A stretch of DNA of 64,000 bases from Bacteroides ilei (GCF_900128495.1 NZ_LT635801.1:507997-571996); one strand, 5' to 3'. Positions 27,600-35,746 are shown, numbered from the stretch's first letter. Numbers and translations: made by a program. The notes: generated by a model not told the origin, from the sequence alone.

Positions 27600-28163
27600 T
27601 TATTTAATAATGTATATCAGGGAAACGGCAGCTTTGGTCACTCCCAGGTAGTTCTTGTTTCCGGAACCCAGCCATTCACCGCAATGCACACACTCGTATT
27701 TGTCGTAATGGGCACGGATATAGCCCACACCGATGGCCGCTTCGATGCTCCAGCGCTTGCCCAGCAGCCACTGGTAACCATATACCAGACCACCGCCGGC
27801 GTACCAGCCTTCGTACCGATGATTCTCCAGGTCGTCGAACAGACCGAACGGCAACTTGATGCCGCCCCAGTTGTATTGTCCTCCCAGCAGATGGGCACCC
27901 AGAAAATGGCCGTTGAAACGCTCGCAGAACCAGTAGCGGGCTTCGGGTTGTGCCAGCCAATGTTTCCATTTCTTGTTCTCGCTGAATGTCCAGCCGTTGT
28001 AGTTGGCCGACAGGTCCAGGGTCCACTTTGGCGCCAGGCCGATTTCCGTACCTAAATTGATAGTCGCTGAGGCATCGTAAAGCAGGTTGGTCTTGACCGC
28101 AACGTTCTGGGCTGACAAGGATATGCCAACCATCAGAAAAAGTATACAAATGATTTTCTTCAT
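27600..28163 (-). CDS. DUF3575 outer-membrane protein, first gene of the fimbrial operon
   Basis: 187 residues from the ATG at 28163, which opens a signal peptide (MKKIICILFLMVGISLSAQ). The rest resembles DUF3575: NVAVKTNLLYDASATINLGTEIGLAPKWTLDLSANY, followed by PEARYWFCERFNGHFLGAHLLGG and a C-terminal beta pattern ending KAAVSLIYIIK. The alternating hydrophobic strands suggest a small outer-membrane barrel. DUF3575 and DUF3868 genes commonly accompany Bacteroides fimbrial loci; their exact role is unknown. The gene lies about 55 bases from the inner boundary of the invertible segment, so it is the first to be switched. Confidence 0.82.
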   Translation of the reverse strand: MKKIICILFLMVGISLSAQNVAVKTNLLYDASATINLGTEIGLAPKWTLDLSANYNGWTFSENKKWKHWLAQPEARYWFCERFNGHFLGAHLLGGQYNWGGIKLPFGLFDDLENHRYEGWYAGGGLVYGYQWLLGKRWSIEAAIGVGYIRAHYDKYECVHCGEWLGSGNKNYLGVTKAAVSLIYIIK

Positions 28164-28218
28164 GTCCCACATATTTAGGATGTGTATTTCCAGTTTATTT
28201 TACGTGTTTTTCCCATTC

Positions 28219-28519
28219 TTCCGTTACTTTGTAGGTAACGGATATCTTTATTCAACAGCAAAAATAGTAAAAACATTTTATAATTACATTAAAATAGTAT
28301 ATATTTTTTATAGACACCCAATATATTTTAAAAATCTGTTTTATAACATAATGTGAGTCTCTATTTTTACTGATTTTCTGACATAATAATAAATTGTTTC
28401 TCGTAAAGTCTTTGCGTTTTTATAAATTTAACCTGTATAATTGATCTATAAAGAATATTAGAAATAGTTTTTATGTCCCCATATTTCGCTGATTTTCCGT
28501 TACCTACAAAGTAACGGAA
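28219..28519. promoter_or_regulatory. Putative invertible promoter segment with 24-bp inverted repeats
   Basis: Perfect inverted repeats at 28219-28242 and 28496-28519 bound 253 bp of AT-rich DNA. Each arm contains a core site: TCCGTTAC, spacer, GTAACGGA. The spacers are TTTGTAG on the left (28228-28234) and CTACAAA on the right (28504-28510), so the two sites are in opposite orientation, which would give inversion. A tyrosine recombinase gene ends 61 bp away and an eight-gene fimbrial operon starts 56 bp away on the other side. Inside, a -7 box faces the operon. Inversion is inferred; only one orientation is visible. Confidence 0.85.
28259..28266 (-). promoter_or_regulatory. -7 box inside the invertible segment, facing the fimbrial operon
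   Basis: Reverse complement reads TATTTTTG followed by C, a full TAnnTTTG match on the minus strand. The upstream -33 region is weak (TTTTAATG at about 20 bases). Transcription would start near 28252, cross the left repeat and enter the DUF3575 gene. On the plus strand TTTG at 28411-28414 with TATAATTG at 28436-28443 (21 bases apart) is a weaker promoter pointing the other way. Confidence 0.6.
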
Positions 28520-28580
28520 TTTTATTTGTTAAAATAAATCTTGTATTCTTTTCTGATTATTAGTGGTTTATTCCTATATT

Positions 28581-29507
28581 TCATTTCTGGAATGTATAGC
28601 TTAATATGCCTCTGTTCATCTCATTGATACGCTCGTTTGAATGAGCCTTGAAGTAAGTTTCTGTTACTTTTACAGAGGAGTGTCCCATCGCATTCGAAAT
28701 CAGTTCCTGCTGGTAGTCGCGGTAGTTGGCGATGGTGGCCCAGCTATGCCGGGCGCTATAGCTGCTTAGCGGGATGTTTCCGCCCAGCGATTCCGAGAGT
28801 TTTTTCAACTGGTAGTTGAATGTGCGCAAGGCGTATTGGTACTGGTGATATTCGTCGGTGCCGCATTTGTGGATGAAGGGGAACAGGTAAGGCGATCCGG
28901 TATCCGTGCTTTGCAGGGCATGGATGAGCTTCATGGCTTCCGGTTCCACGCGTACCGTAATCCACGTTCCTGTTTTCCGGCGCCGGTACGTAAGGATGTT
29001 GCCGTTCAGGTCACACCGTCGCAGGTAGGCGATGTCTACGAACGGGATTCCGCGTAGCATGAAGAGCAACAGGAAGAGTTTCCTGGCTTTTTCCATTTCC
29101 GTGTTTTCGGGTATCCGTTTCCTGTACAGGCGCTGGAGTGCCTGTACATCGAGCGCCCTTTTGACCGTTACGCGTGTTCCGGTATACACGCAATGGAACA
29201 GGCGGGAGTGTTCCGGCGTGAGCCCTTCGTCTACGGCGCGGAAATATACGGCACGGAGCATGCGCATGTAGGTGGAGATGGTGTTCCACTGGAGCTGGTA
29301 TGACAACAGGTAGTTCTGGAAAGCTTTCAGCCACGAGGGGGTGAGTTCGCTGAACTTCAACGGACGTCCGCCCGTAAAGCTTCTGATCCGGTTGTAGGTG
29401 CTTTGGTACACGTGTGCCGTACCGGGCCGTCCTTCCTGCTGGAGGCGGACGATAAGCTTCTGCATGAAGCTTGTGAGGTTCTTTTCTTTCATCAATTTTT
29501 CTTTCAT
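28581..29507 (-). CDS. Tyrosine recombinase (putative invertase of the fimbrial switch)
   Basis: 308 residues. An N-terminal SAM-like DNA-binding domain (about 10-110: QEGRPGTAHVYQSTYNRIRSF, WNTISTYMRMLRAVYFRAVD) precedes the catalytic domain. Active-site candidates are the arginine in LLFMLRGIPFVDIAYL, a lysine in YRRRKTGTWITV, an arginine and histidine in LSSYSARHSWAT (the usual first histidine of HxxR is a tyrosine here), the histidine in NAMGHSSVKVTETYF and the nucleophilic tyrosine in TETYF. Bacteroides enzymes of this size invert promoter segments of surface-structure operons. Its stop lies next to the right inverted repeat and three 22-bp repeats lie just upstream of its start. Two alternative ATGs are at codons 1 and 6. 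Confidence 0.9.
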   Translation of the reverse strand: MKEKLMKEKNLTSFMQKLIVRLQQEGRPGTAHVYQSTYNRIRSFTGGRPLKFSELTPSWLKAFQNYLLSYQLQWNTISTYMRMLRAVYFRAVDEGLTPEHSRLFHCVYTGTRVTVKRALDVQALQRLYRKRIPENTEMEKARKLFLLLFMLRGIPFVDIAYLRRCDLNGNILTYRRRKTGTWITVRVEPEAMKLIHALQSTDTGSPYLFPFIHKCGTDEYHQYQYALRTFNYQLKKLSESLGGNIPLSSYSARHSWATIANYRDYQQELISNAMGHSSVKVTETYFKAHSNERINEMNRGILSYTFQK

Positions 29508-29520
29508 AAGTCTTGGTATA

Positions 29521-29586
29521 TTGAGTTAAAGACAAATAAGGTTTGAGTTAAAGACAAATAAGGTTTGAGTTAAAGACAAATCAAAT
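29521..29586. repeat. Three 22-bp direct repeats upstream of the recombinase gene
   Basis: TTGAGTTAAAGACAAATAAG followed by GT occurs at 29521-29542 and 29543-29564 exactly; the third copy at 29565-29586 diverges in its last five bases. The array begins 14 bases from the recombinase start codon, in its promoter or leader, and may be binding sites or a phase-variable spacer. Confidence 0.8.
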
Positions 29587-29714
29587 AGGGTAGTCGCTTC
29601 ATGCTTGCCGGTACTTGAGGCAGATGGAACGGGCGGATATACCGGTGAATATAATGGAGATTTGCATGCAAAGACATCGGAGAAATTTTTTTGGTGATAT
29701 TTTCCTTTCATTTA

Positions 29715-29745
29715 TTTGCAAATTAAAAATCTTTAGCTACCTTTG
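29715..29745 (+). promoter_or_regulatory. Promoter of the tRNA-His pair
   Basis: TTTG at 29715-29718 and TACCTTTG at 29738-29745, 19 bases apart: an exact Bacteroides consensus, about 28 bases before the first tRNA. Confidence 0.85.
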
Positions 29746-29773
29746 CACTCGCTTTTGAAAGGGTAATCAACAT

Positions 29774-29848
29774 GGTGACTATAGTTCAGTTGGTTAGAGC
29801 GTCAGATTGTGGTTCTGAATGTCGTGGGTTCGAGTCCCACTAGTCACC
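29774..29848 (+). tRNA. tRNA-His (GTG), copy 1
   Basis: Acceptor arms GTGACTA and TAGTCAC pair fully. The extra G at -1 (29774) faces discriminator C73, the tRNA-His identity pair. The anticodon loop TTGTGGT holds GTG, and the T-loop GGTTCGAGTCC is standard. CCA is not encoded. Confidence 0.97.
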
Positions 29849-29880
29849 CTTCCTTAAAAAGCATTTTTTGATTCCAACAT

Positions 29881-29955
29881 GGTGACTATAGTTCAGTTGG
29901 TTAGAGCGTCAGATTGTGGTTCTGAATGTCGTGGGTTCGAGTCCCACTAGTCACC
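29881..29955 (+). tRNA. tRNA-His (GTG), copy 2
   Basis: Identical in sequence to copy 1 and 32 bases downstream, in the same transcript. The duplicated unit has a period of 107 bases and includes a few flanking bases (caacat before, cct after). Confidence 0.97.
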
Positions 29956-29976
29956 CTAATCCCCGTTTACTGACAG

Positions 29977-30007
29977 GCCTCACAGATTTCTGTGAGGCTT
30001 TTTTTAT
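29977..30007 (+). terminator. Terminator of the tRNA-His operon
   Basis: GCCTCACAGA (29977-29986) pairs with TCTGTGAGGC (29989-29998), followed by seven Ts. Confidence 0.9.
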
Positions 30008-30020
30008 TCCCGCTTTATTC

Positions 30021-30050
30021 TTGATTTTTAAAATTTTTATTATATATTTG
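30021..30050 (+). promoter_or_regulatory. Promoter of the DUF3352-like gene
   Basis: TTG at 30021-30023 and TATATTTG at 30043-30050 are 19 bases apart. The start codon follows 14 bases later, so the leader is very short. Confidence 0.65.
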
Positions 30051-30064
30051 CATATAATTAATAA

Positions 30065-31210
30065 ATGAGGACTATGAAGCTGCGTGTAGTGGCCAAACTG
30101 GCAGTTATTGTTTCTATTGTTCTATTCTGTATAGGGGTAGGCTTCTATAGTTTTGCGCAGTTGAAGATGGTCAATGAAAATAAGGATGCCGATCTGCTAT
30201 CGCTTGTGCCCCACGATTGTCTGGCGGTGCTGGAAACCGACAATATGGAATTTCTGGTCAATGAGCTCTCTCAGGTGAACTATGAGGCCCAGTTGGACAC
30301 TACCCTGAGCCGTAGCAAGCTGCTTTCGGCCGTATTCAATAACCTTACCCCTTATATTGAAAACGATGGCGTACACGGGCTGAGCAACCGTCTGGATCGT
30401 GTCATGATAAGCATGCATGCGCCGGTGTCGCCCGACAATATCGTGATCTATTTCCGGGTGAACAGCCTGGACGACGGTTTCCTCAAGTCGCTCGTGAAGA
30501 ATTCCTCATTGGATTTTGTACCTAAAGAAGAGATGTACCGTGGAAAGAAGATAGGGATCTATCCGCTCCGTGACGGGAATTTCATCGCCACTTATGCCGG
30601 GAAGGGGTTCCTGGCGGTCAGCCTCCAGAAACGCCTGATAGAGGAGGTCATCGATGCCGAGAGAGACAAGACTTCCCTGAAAAACGATTCTACCTTCATG
30701 GCCAGCTACCAGCCCAAGCGGGCGAATTTCGTCACCATCTACGCGCATGCCGCCTCCATTCCCCTGTTGGCGGATAAGGATGCCCGTTGCTGGAGCGGGT
30801 TCGACCTGCATTTCAATAATGAAGTGTTTTATTTGAGCGGATCCATCGACGGCAGGAATTCATGCATACGTGATGCCGGCGACCGTATCGCTTCCGTGCA
30901 ACCGGTGGTGGAAGACAGCCTCCTGGTCCTTGCGGGGACGGAGAAGGTGGATAGTTGCATTTCGCGGTTACTTGCCCTTCCGGTGCGCGACAGGTTCCAG
31001 GAGTGCGTTTCGAACCTCTCGCGGGAGGCGTCGTTCATCATGGTGGCCGATATGGACAAGGCGGGCGCCGACATGCAGAGTTTCGCTTCCTTTATCCCTT
31101 CTTTCTTCAGCCGTCATTGGACGTTGTTCCGTCCCTTCATCCTTTCCGTACAGATTACGCACGTAGAGAACCGTCTGTCTTACCTCTTCGTGCTATCCAT
31201 GAAAGATTAG
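30065..31210 (+). CDS. DUF3352-like membrane-anchored protein of unknown function
   Basis: 381 residues. One N-terminal membrane helix (VVAKLAVIVSIVLFCIGVGFYSFAQ) without a lipobox, then a soluble periplasmic domain. LLSLVPHDCLAVLETDNMEFLVNEL resembles the opening of DUF3352-type proteins, in which a repeated fold begins with P-x-D-x-x-A/L-x-x-E/D. A second comparable stretch is YRGKKIGIYPLRDGNFIATYAGKGFLAVSL. No catalytic motif is seen. It is a single gene between the tRNA-His pair and the convergent MFS gene. Its stop codon falls in the first unit of a degenerate repeat array. Function unknown. Confidence 0.7.
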   Translation: MRTMKLRVVAKLAVIVSIVLFCIGVGFYSFAQLKMVNENKDADLLSLVPHDCLAVLETDNMEFLVNELSQVNYEAQLDTTLSRSKLLSAVFNNLTPYIENDGVHGLSNRLDRVMISMHAPVSPDNIVIYFRVNSLDDGFLKSLVKNSSLDFVPKEEMYRGKKIGIYPLRDGNFIATYAGKGFLAVSLQKRLIEEVIDAERDKTSLKNDSTFMASYQPKRANFVTIYAHAASIPLLADKDARCWSGFDLHFNNEVFYLSGSIDGRNSCIRDAGDRIASVQPVVEDSLLVLAGTEKVDSCISRLLALPVRDRFQECVSNLSREASFIMVADMDKAGADMQSFASFIPSFFSRHWTLFRPFILSVQITHVENRLSYLFVLSMKD

Positions 31211-31300
31211 TCTCACATCCCGTGTTTAGAACTAGTTTCACGTCCCGTGTTTGGAAAGACTAGTCTCACGTCCAGGTTCATGAAAGATTAGTATCACCTC
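31207..31300. repeat. Degenerate 25-28 bp repeats between convergent genes
   Basis: Four units beginning at 31207, 31232, 31260 and 31288 share [TC]TAGT-T-TCAC-TC. The first contains the stop codon of the upstream gene and the last the stop codon of the convergent MFS gene. Confidence 0.65.
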
Positions 31301-32493
31301 AATCTGTTTTTATGGAAATAAGGTCCGGCCTTGACTATGAAGTATACCTGCGATACTACCGTCAGGACGGCTCCGAACAGGTATGCCATGCGGAAGGAGG
31401 CTATTTCGGCAATGTATCCTCCGGTGAGCATCCCTATACCCAGACCCACGTCCCACGAGGTGAGGTAGGTACTGGTGGCCGTGCCGCGCTGGTTGTTGGG
31501 TGCCAGGTTCACGAACAGGGTATTATAGGCGGGGAACATGGTTCCGAAGCCGATGCCCAGCAGCAGGGCGATGGTGAAGAACAGTACCGTTGTGAACCGG
31601 TAGTTCCAGGCGATGGTCCATCCGCATGCCGCAATCAGGAAATAGCAGATGCACACCATGTAGGTTCCGGCTATGATGACCTGGGTGATCTTCCCTTTGT
31701 CGACCAGCTTTCCGCTGAACAGGCGGCTGATGGCCATCCCGATAGCCATCAGGGTGAAGAAGAATCCCATTTCGGCCTTGATGCCTATCTGGAGGGCATA
31801 CATGGCCACGTAGTTCGATGTCATGCCGTAGGGGATGGAAAGCAGGAGCAGGCTGAAGCCCGCGGGAAGTCCCTTGAGCAGGATGAAACGGTCGAGCGAT
31901 ATCGGCTCTCTCTTTACAGGCGGCTTGTAGGGGGTCTTTACGGCGCATGCCGAAAGGAAGCCCACGGTACCGGCTCCGATCGAGGCGATGAAGACGGTGT
32001 CGTAAGACACGCCGTGGCTATGCAGGAAGAGTCCGATCATCGGTCCTACCGACATGGCCAGGTTGTTGGCCAGACCGTAGTAGCCCAGTCCTTCACCCCT
32101 GCGGGAAGAGGGCATGATGTCTATCACGATGGTGTTTCCTCCCACGGTCACCATCCCGAACGATATGCCGTGTATGATGCGGAGCATGATGAACAGGGTA
32201 AGGAAGCCCGCCACCATGTAGCCGGCGAAGATGGCGATGAAGATGAAGTAGGAGAGCAGGTAAAGCGGTTTCCTGGCGAACGTGTCGAGCAGGTAGCCCG
32301 AGAACGGACGGATGCAGAGCGATGAAATGGTATAGCACGACAATACGAAACCGATCATGGCGTTCGAGGCGTTGAAGTTCTCGGCCAGGTAGAAGGGCAG
32401 GACGGGGGTGAGCAGCCAGAACCCGAAGTATAGCAGGAAGTTGGCCGCCAGGATGCAGCAGTAGCTTGGGGTGATAAGACGGTCCTTTTTCAT
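31294..32493 (-). CDS. MFS transporter
   Basis: 399 residues with twelve predicted hydrophobic helices and the short cytoplasmic loops of the major facilitator superfamily. The helix 2-3 loop shows SGYLLDTFARKPLYLLSYF, a variant of the motif A G-x-x-x-D-x-x-G-R-[KR], and the second half repeats it in FSGKLVDKGKITQVIIAG. Other blocks include VTVGGNTIVIDIMPSSRRGEGLGYYGLANNLA, resembling drug or arabinose efflux members. The substrate is unknown. It lies downstream of pheS but behind a clear terminator, so it is probably transcribed on its own. Confidence 0.9.
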   Translation of the reverse strand: MKKDRLITPSYCCILAANFLLYFGFWLLTPVLPFYLAENFNASNAMIGFVLSCYTISSLCIRPFSGYLLDTFARKPLYLLSYFIFIAIFAGYMVAGFLTLFIMLRIIHGISFGMVTVGGNTIVIDIMPSSRRGEGLGYYGLANNLAMSVGPMIGLFLHSHGVSYDTVFIASIGAGTVGFLSACAVKTPYKPPVKREPISLDRFILLKGLPAGFSLLLLSIPYGMTSNYVAMYALQIGIKAEMGFFFTLMAIGMAISRLFSGKLVDKGKITQVIIAGTYMVCICYFLIAACGWTIAWNYRFTTVLFFTIALLLGIGFGTMFPAYNTLFVNLAPNNQRGTATSTYLTSWDVGLGIGMLTGGYIAEIASFRMAYLFGAVLTVVSQVYFIVKAGPYFHKNRLR

Positions 32494-32519
32494 GAAGGTA
32501 GGGTGATACGGATAAAATA

Positions 32520-32547
32520 AAAGGCTGTAATCGGAATTACAGCCTTT
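32520..32547 (-). terminator. Terminator of pheS
   Basis: AAAGGCTGTAAT (32520-32531) and ATTACAGCCTTT (32536-32547) form a perfect 12-bp stem with a 4-base loop; on the minus strand TTATTTTATCC follows. Confidence 0.85.
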
Positions 32548-32578
32548 GTGGGTTATAATAGATACGGATTTCCGGTCT

Positions 32579-33598
32579 TTAGTTGGCCGACTCGAATTCC
32601 TTGAGGAAGCGCGTGTCGTTTTCCGAGAACATACGCAGGTCCTTGACCTTGTATTTCAGGTTGGCGATACGTTCCACACCCATTCCGAAGGCATAACCTG
32701 TATAGACCTTGCTGTCTATGCCGTTGGCGTCCAGTACGGCCGGGTCTACCATACCGCATCCCAGGATTTCCACCCAGCCTGTATATTTGCAGAACGGGCA
32801 TCCTTCACCGCCGCAGATATCGCAACTGATATCCATTTCGGCGCTGGGTTCGGTAAACGGGAAGTACGACGGGCGCAGGCGGATCTTGGTTTCGGGGCCG
32901 AACATTTCCTGTGCAAACTGGAGCAGAACCTGCTTCAGGTCGGTGAACGATACGTTCTTGTCGACGTACAGGCCTTCCACCTGGTGGAAGAAGCAGTGTG
33001 CGCGGTAGCTGATGGCTTCGTTACGGTATACACGTCCCGGGCAGATTACGCGGATAGGAGGCTGAGACACTTCCATTACACGGCTCTGTACGGAAGAGGT
33101 ATGTGTACGCAGGATGATGTCGGGGTGGCTTTCGATGAAGAACGTATCCTGCATGTCGCGTGCCGGATGGTCTTCGGGGAAGTTCATGGACGAGAACACA
33201 TGCCAGTCGTCTTCCACTTCCGGGCCGTCGGCGATGGTGAATCCCATACGGCCGAATATGTCGATAATCTCATTGCGCACGATACTCAGCGGGTGGCGTG
33301 TTCCCAGTCCGATAGGGTAGGCGGTGCGTGTCAGGTCCAGTTCGTCCGAACAGGCATCCTGGTTTTCGAATGTCTCCTTCAGCGTGTTGATACGCTCCTG
33401 TGCACGGTTCTTCAGTTCGTTCAGCTTCATGCCCACTTCCTTCTTCTGGTCGGCGGGTACGTTGCGGAAATCTACCATCAGAGCGTTGATTGCACCTTTC
33501 TTGCTCAGGTATTTGATACGTAAAGCTTCCAGTTCTTCGGCGTTTGAGGCCGTCATGCTTTCCACTTCCTTGAGCAGCTCTTCTATTTTTGCTAACAT
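32579..33598 (-). CDS. pheS: Phenylalanine--tRNA ligase alpha subunit
   Basis: 339 residues, the standard PheS length. It contains the N-terminal coiled coil (about 1-85), HPLSIVRNEIIDIFGRMGF, motif 2 region GRVYRNEAISYRAHCFFHQV, AEMDISCDICGGEGCPFC and the C-terminal motif 3 AFGMGVERIANLKYKVKDLR. With PheT it forms the alpha2-beta2 enzyme that charges tRNA-Phe. pheT is not adjacent, so the two genes are separated in this genome. A -7 box TAACTTTG lies at 33627-33634 on the minus strand. Confidence 0.97.
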   Translation of the reverse strand: MLAKIEELLKEVESMTASNAEELEALRIKYLSKKGAINALMVDFRNVPADQKKEVGMKLNELKNRAQERINTLKETFENQDACSDELDLTRTAYPIGLGTRHPLSIVRNEIIDIFGRMGFTIADGPEVEDDWHVFSSMNFPEDHPARDMQDTFFIESHPDIILRTHTSSVQSRVMEVSQPPIRVICPGRVYRNEAISYRAHCFFHQVEGLYVDKNVSFTDLKQVLLQFAQEMFGPETKIRLRPSYFPFTEPSAEMDISCDICGGEGCPFCKYTGWVEILGCGMVDPAVLDANGIDSKVYTGYAFGMGVERIANLKYKVKDLRMFSENDTRFLKEFESAN

Positions 33599-33626
33599 AT
33601 TACTTTTATAATTATTTTCGTAGCCG

Positions 33627-33634
33627 CAAAGTTA
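33627..33634 (-). promoter_or_regulatory. -7 box of pheS
   Basis: Reverse complement reads TAACTTTG followed by GC, 29 bases upstream of the pheS start codon. Confidence 0.55.
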
Positions 33635-33717
33635 AGGATTTAAACTGAAATTTTTCCTTTTTCGGCCGATAAAAAAGAAATCTCTCACATTATTGCATCG
33701 GAAAACGAAAAAAAAGG

Positions 33718-33725
33718 TAATTTTG
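33718..33725 (+). promoter_or_regulatory. -7 box of the DUF4348 gene
   Basis: TAATTTTG followed by C matches TAnnTTTG, 28 bases before the start codon; a TTG at 33693-33695 is a possible -33 element (22 bases). Confidence 0.55.
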
Positions 33726-33752
33726 CAACTGATTTTTCTGGAGCACTGACTA

Positions 33753-34619
33753 ATGAAAAGAATTGTATTCGGGTGCTGCCTGCTGATTGTTCTGGCGGTA
33801 TCCTCTTGTGGAGGGGGCAAGAAGAAGATTGACCCCTTCGAGACTTTGACCGAGCAGATTGACTCATTGACCGCACATCCTGATTCTGTACAGGATACCA
33901 TACCCGTGGTGGAAGACGTGATCCCGGCCACCGCCGACGAGAGTTTTGCCGATTTCTTTTACAATTTCGCTTCCGACGAGGATTTCCAACGTTCACGTAT
34001 CGTATTTCCGCTCACTTCCTACAAGGGGAAGGAGGCCGTGCGCATCCCCAAGGAGGACTGGAACTACGACCCTTTGTTCAGCCGCCAGCCGGCCTATACC
34101 GTCCTGTTCGAAAGCGAGGAGGAGATGGAGATGGAAAAAGATACCGGCATGCACAGCATACAGGTGGATATGATCAACCTGAATACCGACCATGTAAAGC
34201 GGTATTACTTCCAGCGCAAGTCGCTTTCATGGTATCTGGAGGCGATCAATGTGGAGAGGCTGGTGCATGAAACCGATCCCGGCGAGGAGGACTTCATGCT
34301 GTTCTACAAGGAATTTTCGGCCGATTCCGCCTTCCAGGCCGAACGCCTGGAAAGTCCGCTGGGCTTTGTCACCGCCGACCCCGACGACGAGTTCCAGATT
34401 CTGGAAACTACCCTGGAGCCGGGACAATGGTTCGCTTTCCGGCCGCCTATGACGCCCGGCCGACTCACGAACGTGCATTACGGACAGAAGGAAGACCTGA
34501 AGGCGGATACGAAGATCGTGGAGTTCAAGGGCTTCGGAAACGGTTTCAGCAATACCCTTTACTTCGAACGCCGGGGCGGGAAATGGAAGCTCATGCGCTT
34601 TGAAGACTTGAGCGACTGA
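33753..34619 (+). CDS. DUF4348 lipoprotein
   Basis: 288 residues. Lipoprotein signal with lipid cysteine in LAVSSCGGG, followed by a disordered acidic linker (about 25-65). The core begins FADFFYNFASDEDFQRSRIVFPL, the DUF4348 pattern, and repeats it later in EDFMLFYKEFSADSAFQAERLESPLGFV, so the protein seems to hold two copies of the same fold. It would sit at the periplasmic face of a membrane. Function unknown. It is followed 62 bases later by murB; the 3' end of the gene is partly duplicated in the spacer. Confidence 0.8.
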   Translation: MKRIVFGCCLLIVLAVSSCGGGKKKIDPFETLTEQIDSLTAHPDSVQDTIPVVEDVIPATADESFADFFYNFASDEDFQRSRIVFPLTSYKGKEAVRIPKEDWNYDPLFSRQPAYTVLFESEEEMEMEKDTGMHSIQVDMINLNTDHVKRYYFQRKSLSWYLEAINVERLVHETDPGEEDFMLFYKEFSADSAFQAERLESPLGFVTADPDDEFQILETTLEPGQWFAFRPPMTPGRLTNVHYGQKEDLKADTKIVEFKGFGNGFSNTLYFERRGGKWKLMRFEDLSD

Positions 34620-34681
34620 CGGTGACTTGAGCTGCTGACTCTGAAATATCATATACATATATACACATATAGAAAGACGGA

Positions 34682-35695
34682 ATGAAAGACATACAGAATT
34701 ATCCGCTGCTTGCCCATAACACGTTCGGAATGGATGTGCGTGCGGCCCGTTTCATTGAATACGACAATGTGGACGAACTGACCGACCTTTTGCGGAAGGA
34801 AGGTGGCAGGCTGCATCCGCTCCTGCACATCGGCGGGGGGAGCAATCTCCTCTTTTCGGGCAATTATCCGGGTACGGTGCTACATTCGGCCATAAAGGGC
34901 TTCGAAGTGGTGGCCGAAGATGCCGATAAAGTGGAAGTGCGGGTCGGAGCGGGTGAAGTGTGGGATGATTTTGTGGCCTATGCGGTGGCGAACGGATGGT
35001 ACGGGGCCGAGAACCTTTCGGCCATCCCCGGCGAAGTGGGGGCTTCGGCCGTACAGAACATCGGCGCCTATGGCGTGGAGGTGAAGGACCTGATTGTGGC
35101 GGTAGAGACCCTGGCGGCGGATACGGCCGAACGCCGTGTATTCACCAACGCCGAATGCGGTTACGCTTACCGCGAGAGTGTCTTCAAGAAGGAACTGAAA
35201 GGACGCTACATAGTGACCCATGTGGTGTACCGCCTGGGCAAACGTCCGGTGTTTCATCTGGACTACGGGAATATCCGTGCCGAGCTGGAACGCCGCGCGT
35301 GCGAGCCTACGCTCGAGACGGTGCGTGACGTGGTGATGTCGATCCGGGCTTCCAAGCTTCCCGACCCTAAGGTGCTGGGCAATGCGGGCAGTTTCTTCAT
35401 GAATCCCGTTGTGCCGAGAAGCCTGTTCGAGACCTTGCGGGAGCGTTACCCCGACATGCCCCATTACGACGTGGATAATGACCGTGTGAAGATTCCCGCC
35501 GGCTGGATGATAGACCGTTGCGGATGGAAAGGCAAGGCGCTGGGCCGTGCGGCCGTGCACGACAGGCAGGCTCTGGTGCTGGTCAACCTGGGCGGAGCTA
35601 CCGGAGAAGAGGTGATGCACCTGGCGCATGAGGTGGCGCGGTCGGTGCATGACACGTTCGGCATCGATATCCGTCCCGAAGTGAATTATATCTGA
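34682..35695 (+). CDS. murB: UDP-N-acetylenolpyruvoylglucosamine reductase
   Basis: 337 residues, type I MurB. It reduces UDP-GlcNAc-enolpyruvate to UDP-MurNAc with FAD and NADPH for peptidoglycan synthesis. Visible motifs are [28 protein letters not shown] for [23 protein letters not shown], the tyrosine and arginine in [25 protein letters not shown] with the catalytic serine, and [14 protein letters not shown] near the end. The next gene follows after 51 bases. Confidence 0.97.
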   Translation: MKDIQNYPLLAHNTFGMDVRAARFIEYDNVDELTDLLRKEGGRLHPLLHIGGGSNLLFSGNYPGTVLHSAIKGFEVVAEDADKVEVRVGAGEVWDDFVAYAVANGWYGAENLSAIPGEVGASAVQNIGAYGVEVKDLIVAVETLAADTAERRVFTNAECGYAYRESVFKKELKGRYIVTHVVYRLGKRPVFHLDYGNIRAELERRACEPTLETVRDVVMSIRASKLPDPKVLGNAGSFFMNPVVPRSLFETLRERYPDMPHYDVDNDRVKIPAGWMIDRCGWKGKALGRAAVHDRQALVLVNLGGATGEEVMHLAHEVARSVHDTFGIDIRPEVNYI

Positions 35696-35746
35696 GTTTG
35701 GAAGTGAGTTGATACCCTGTTTTGTTATCCCAGAAAGAAGAATGTC

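Noticed and set aside
29521..29586. Possible CRISPR array
   Set aside because: Three head-to-tail repeats of 22 bp without spacers and no cas genes in the window.
29774..29955. tRNA-His as attachment site of a fimbrial genomic island
   Set aside because: Both tRNA copies are complete and adjacent, no partial 3' tRNA copy was found on the other side of the fimbrial locus, and the recombinase sites match the inverted repeats instead.
31312..32325. A 337-codon open frame on the plus strand antisense to the MFS transporter
   Set aside because: It lies fully opposite a protein with clear membrane helices and MFS motifs, and its own translation is low-complexity His/Gly/Glu-rich sequence without domain features.
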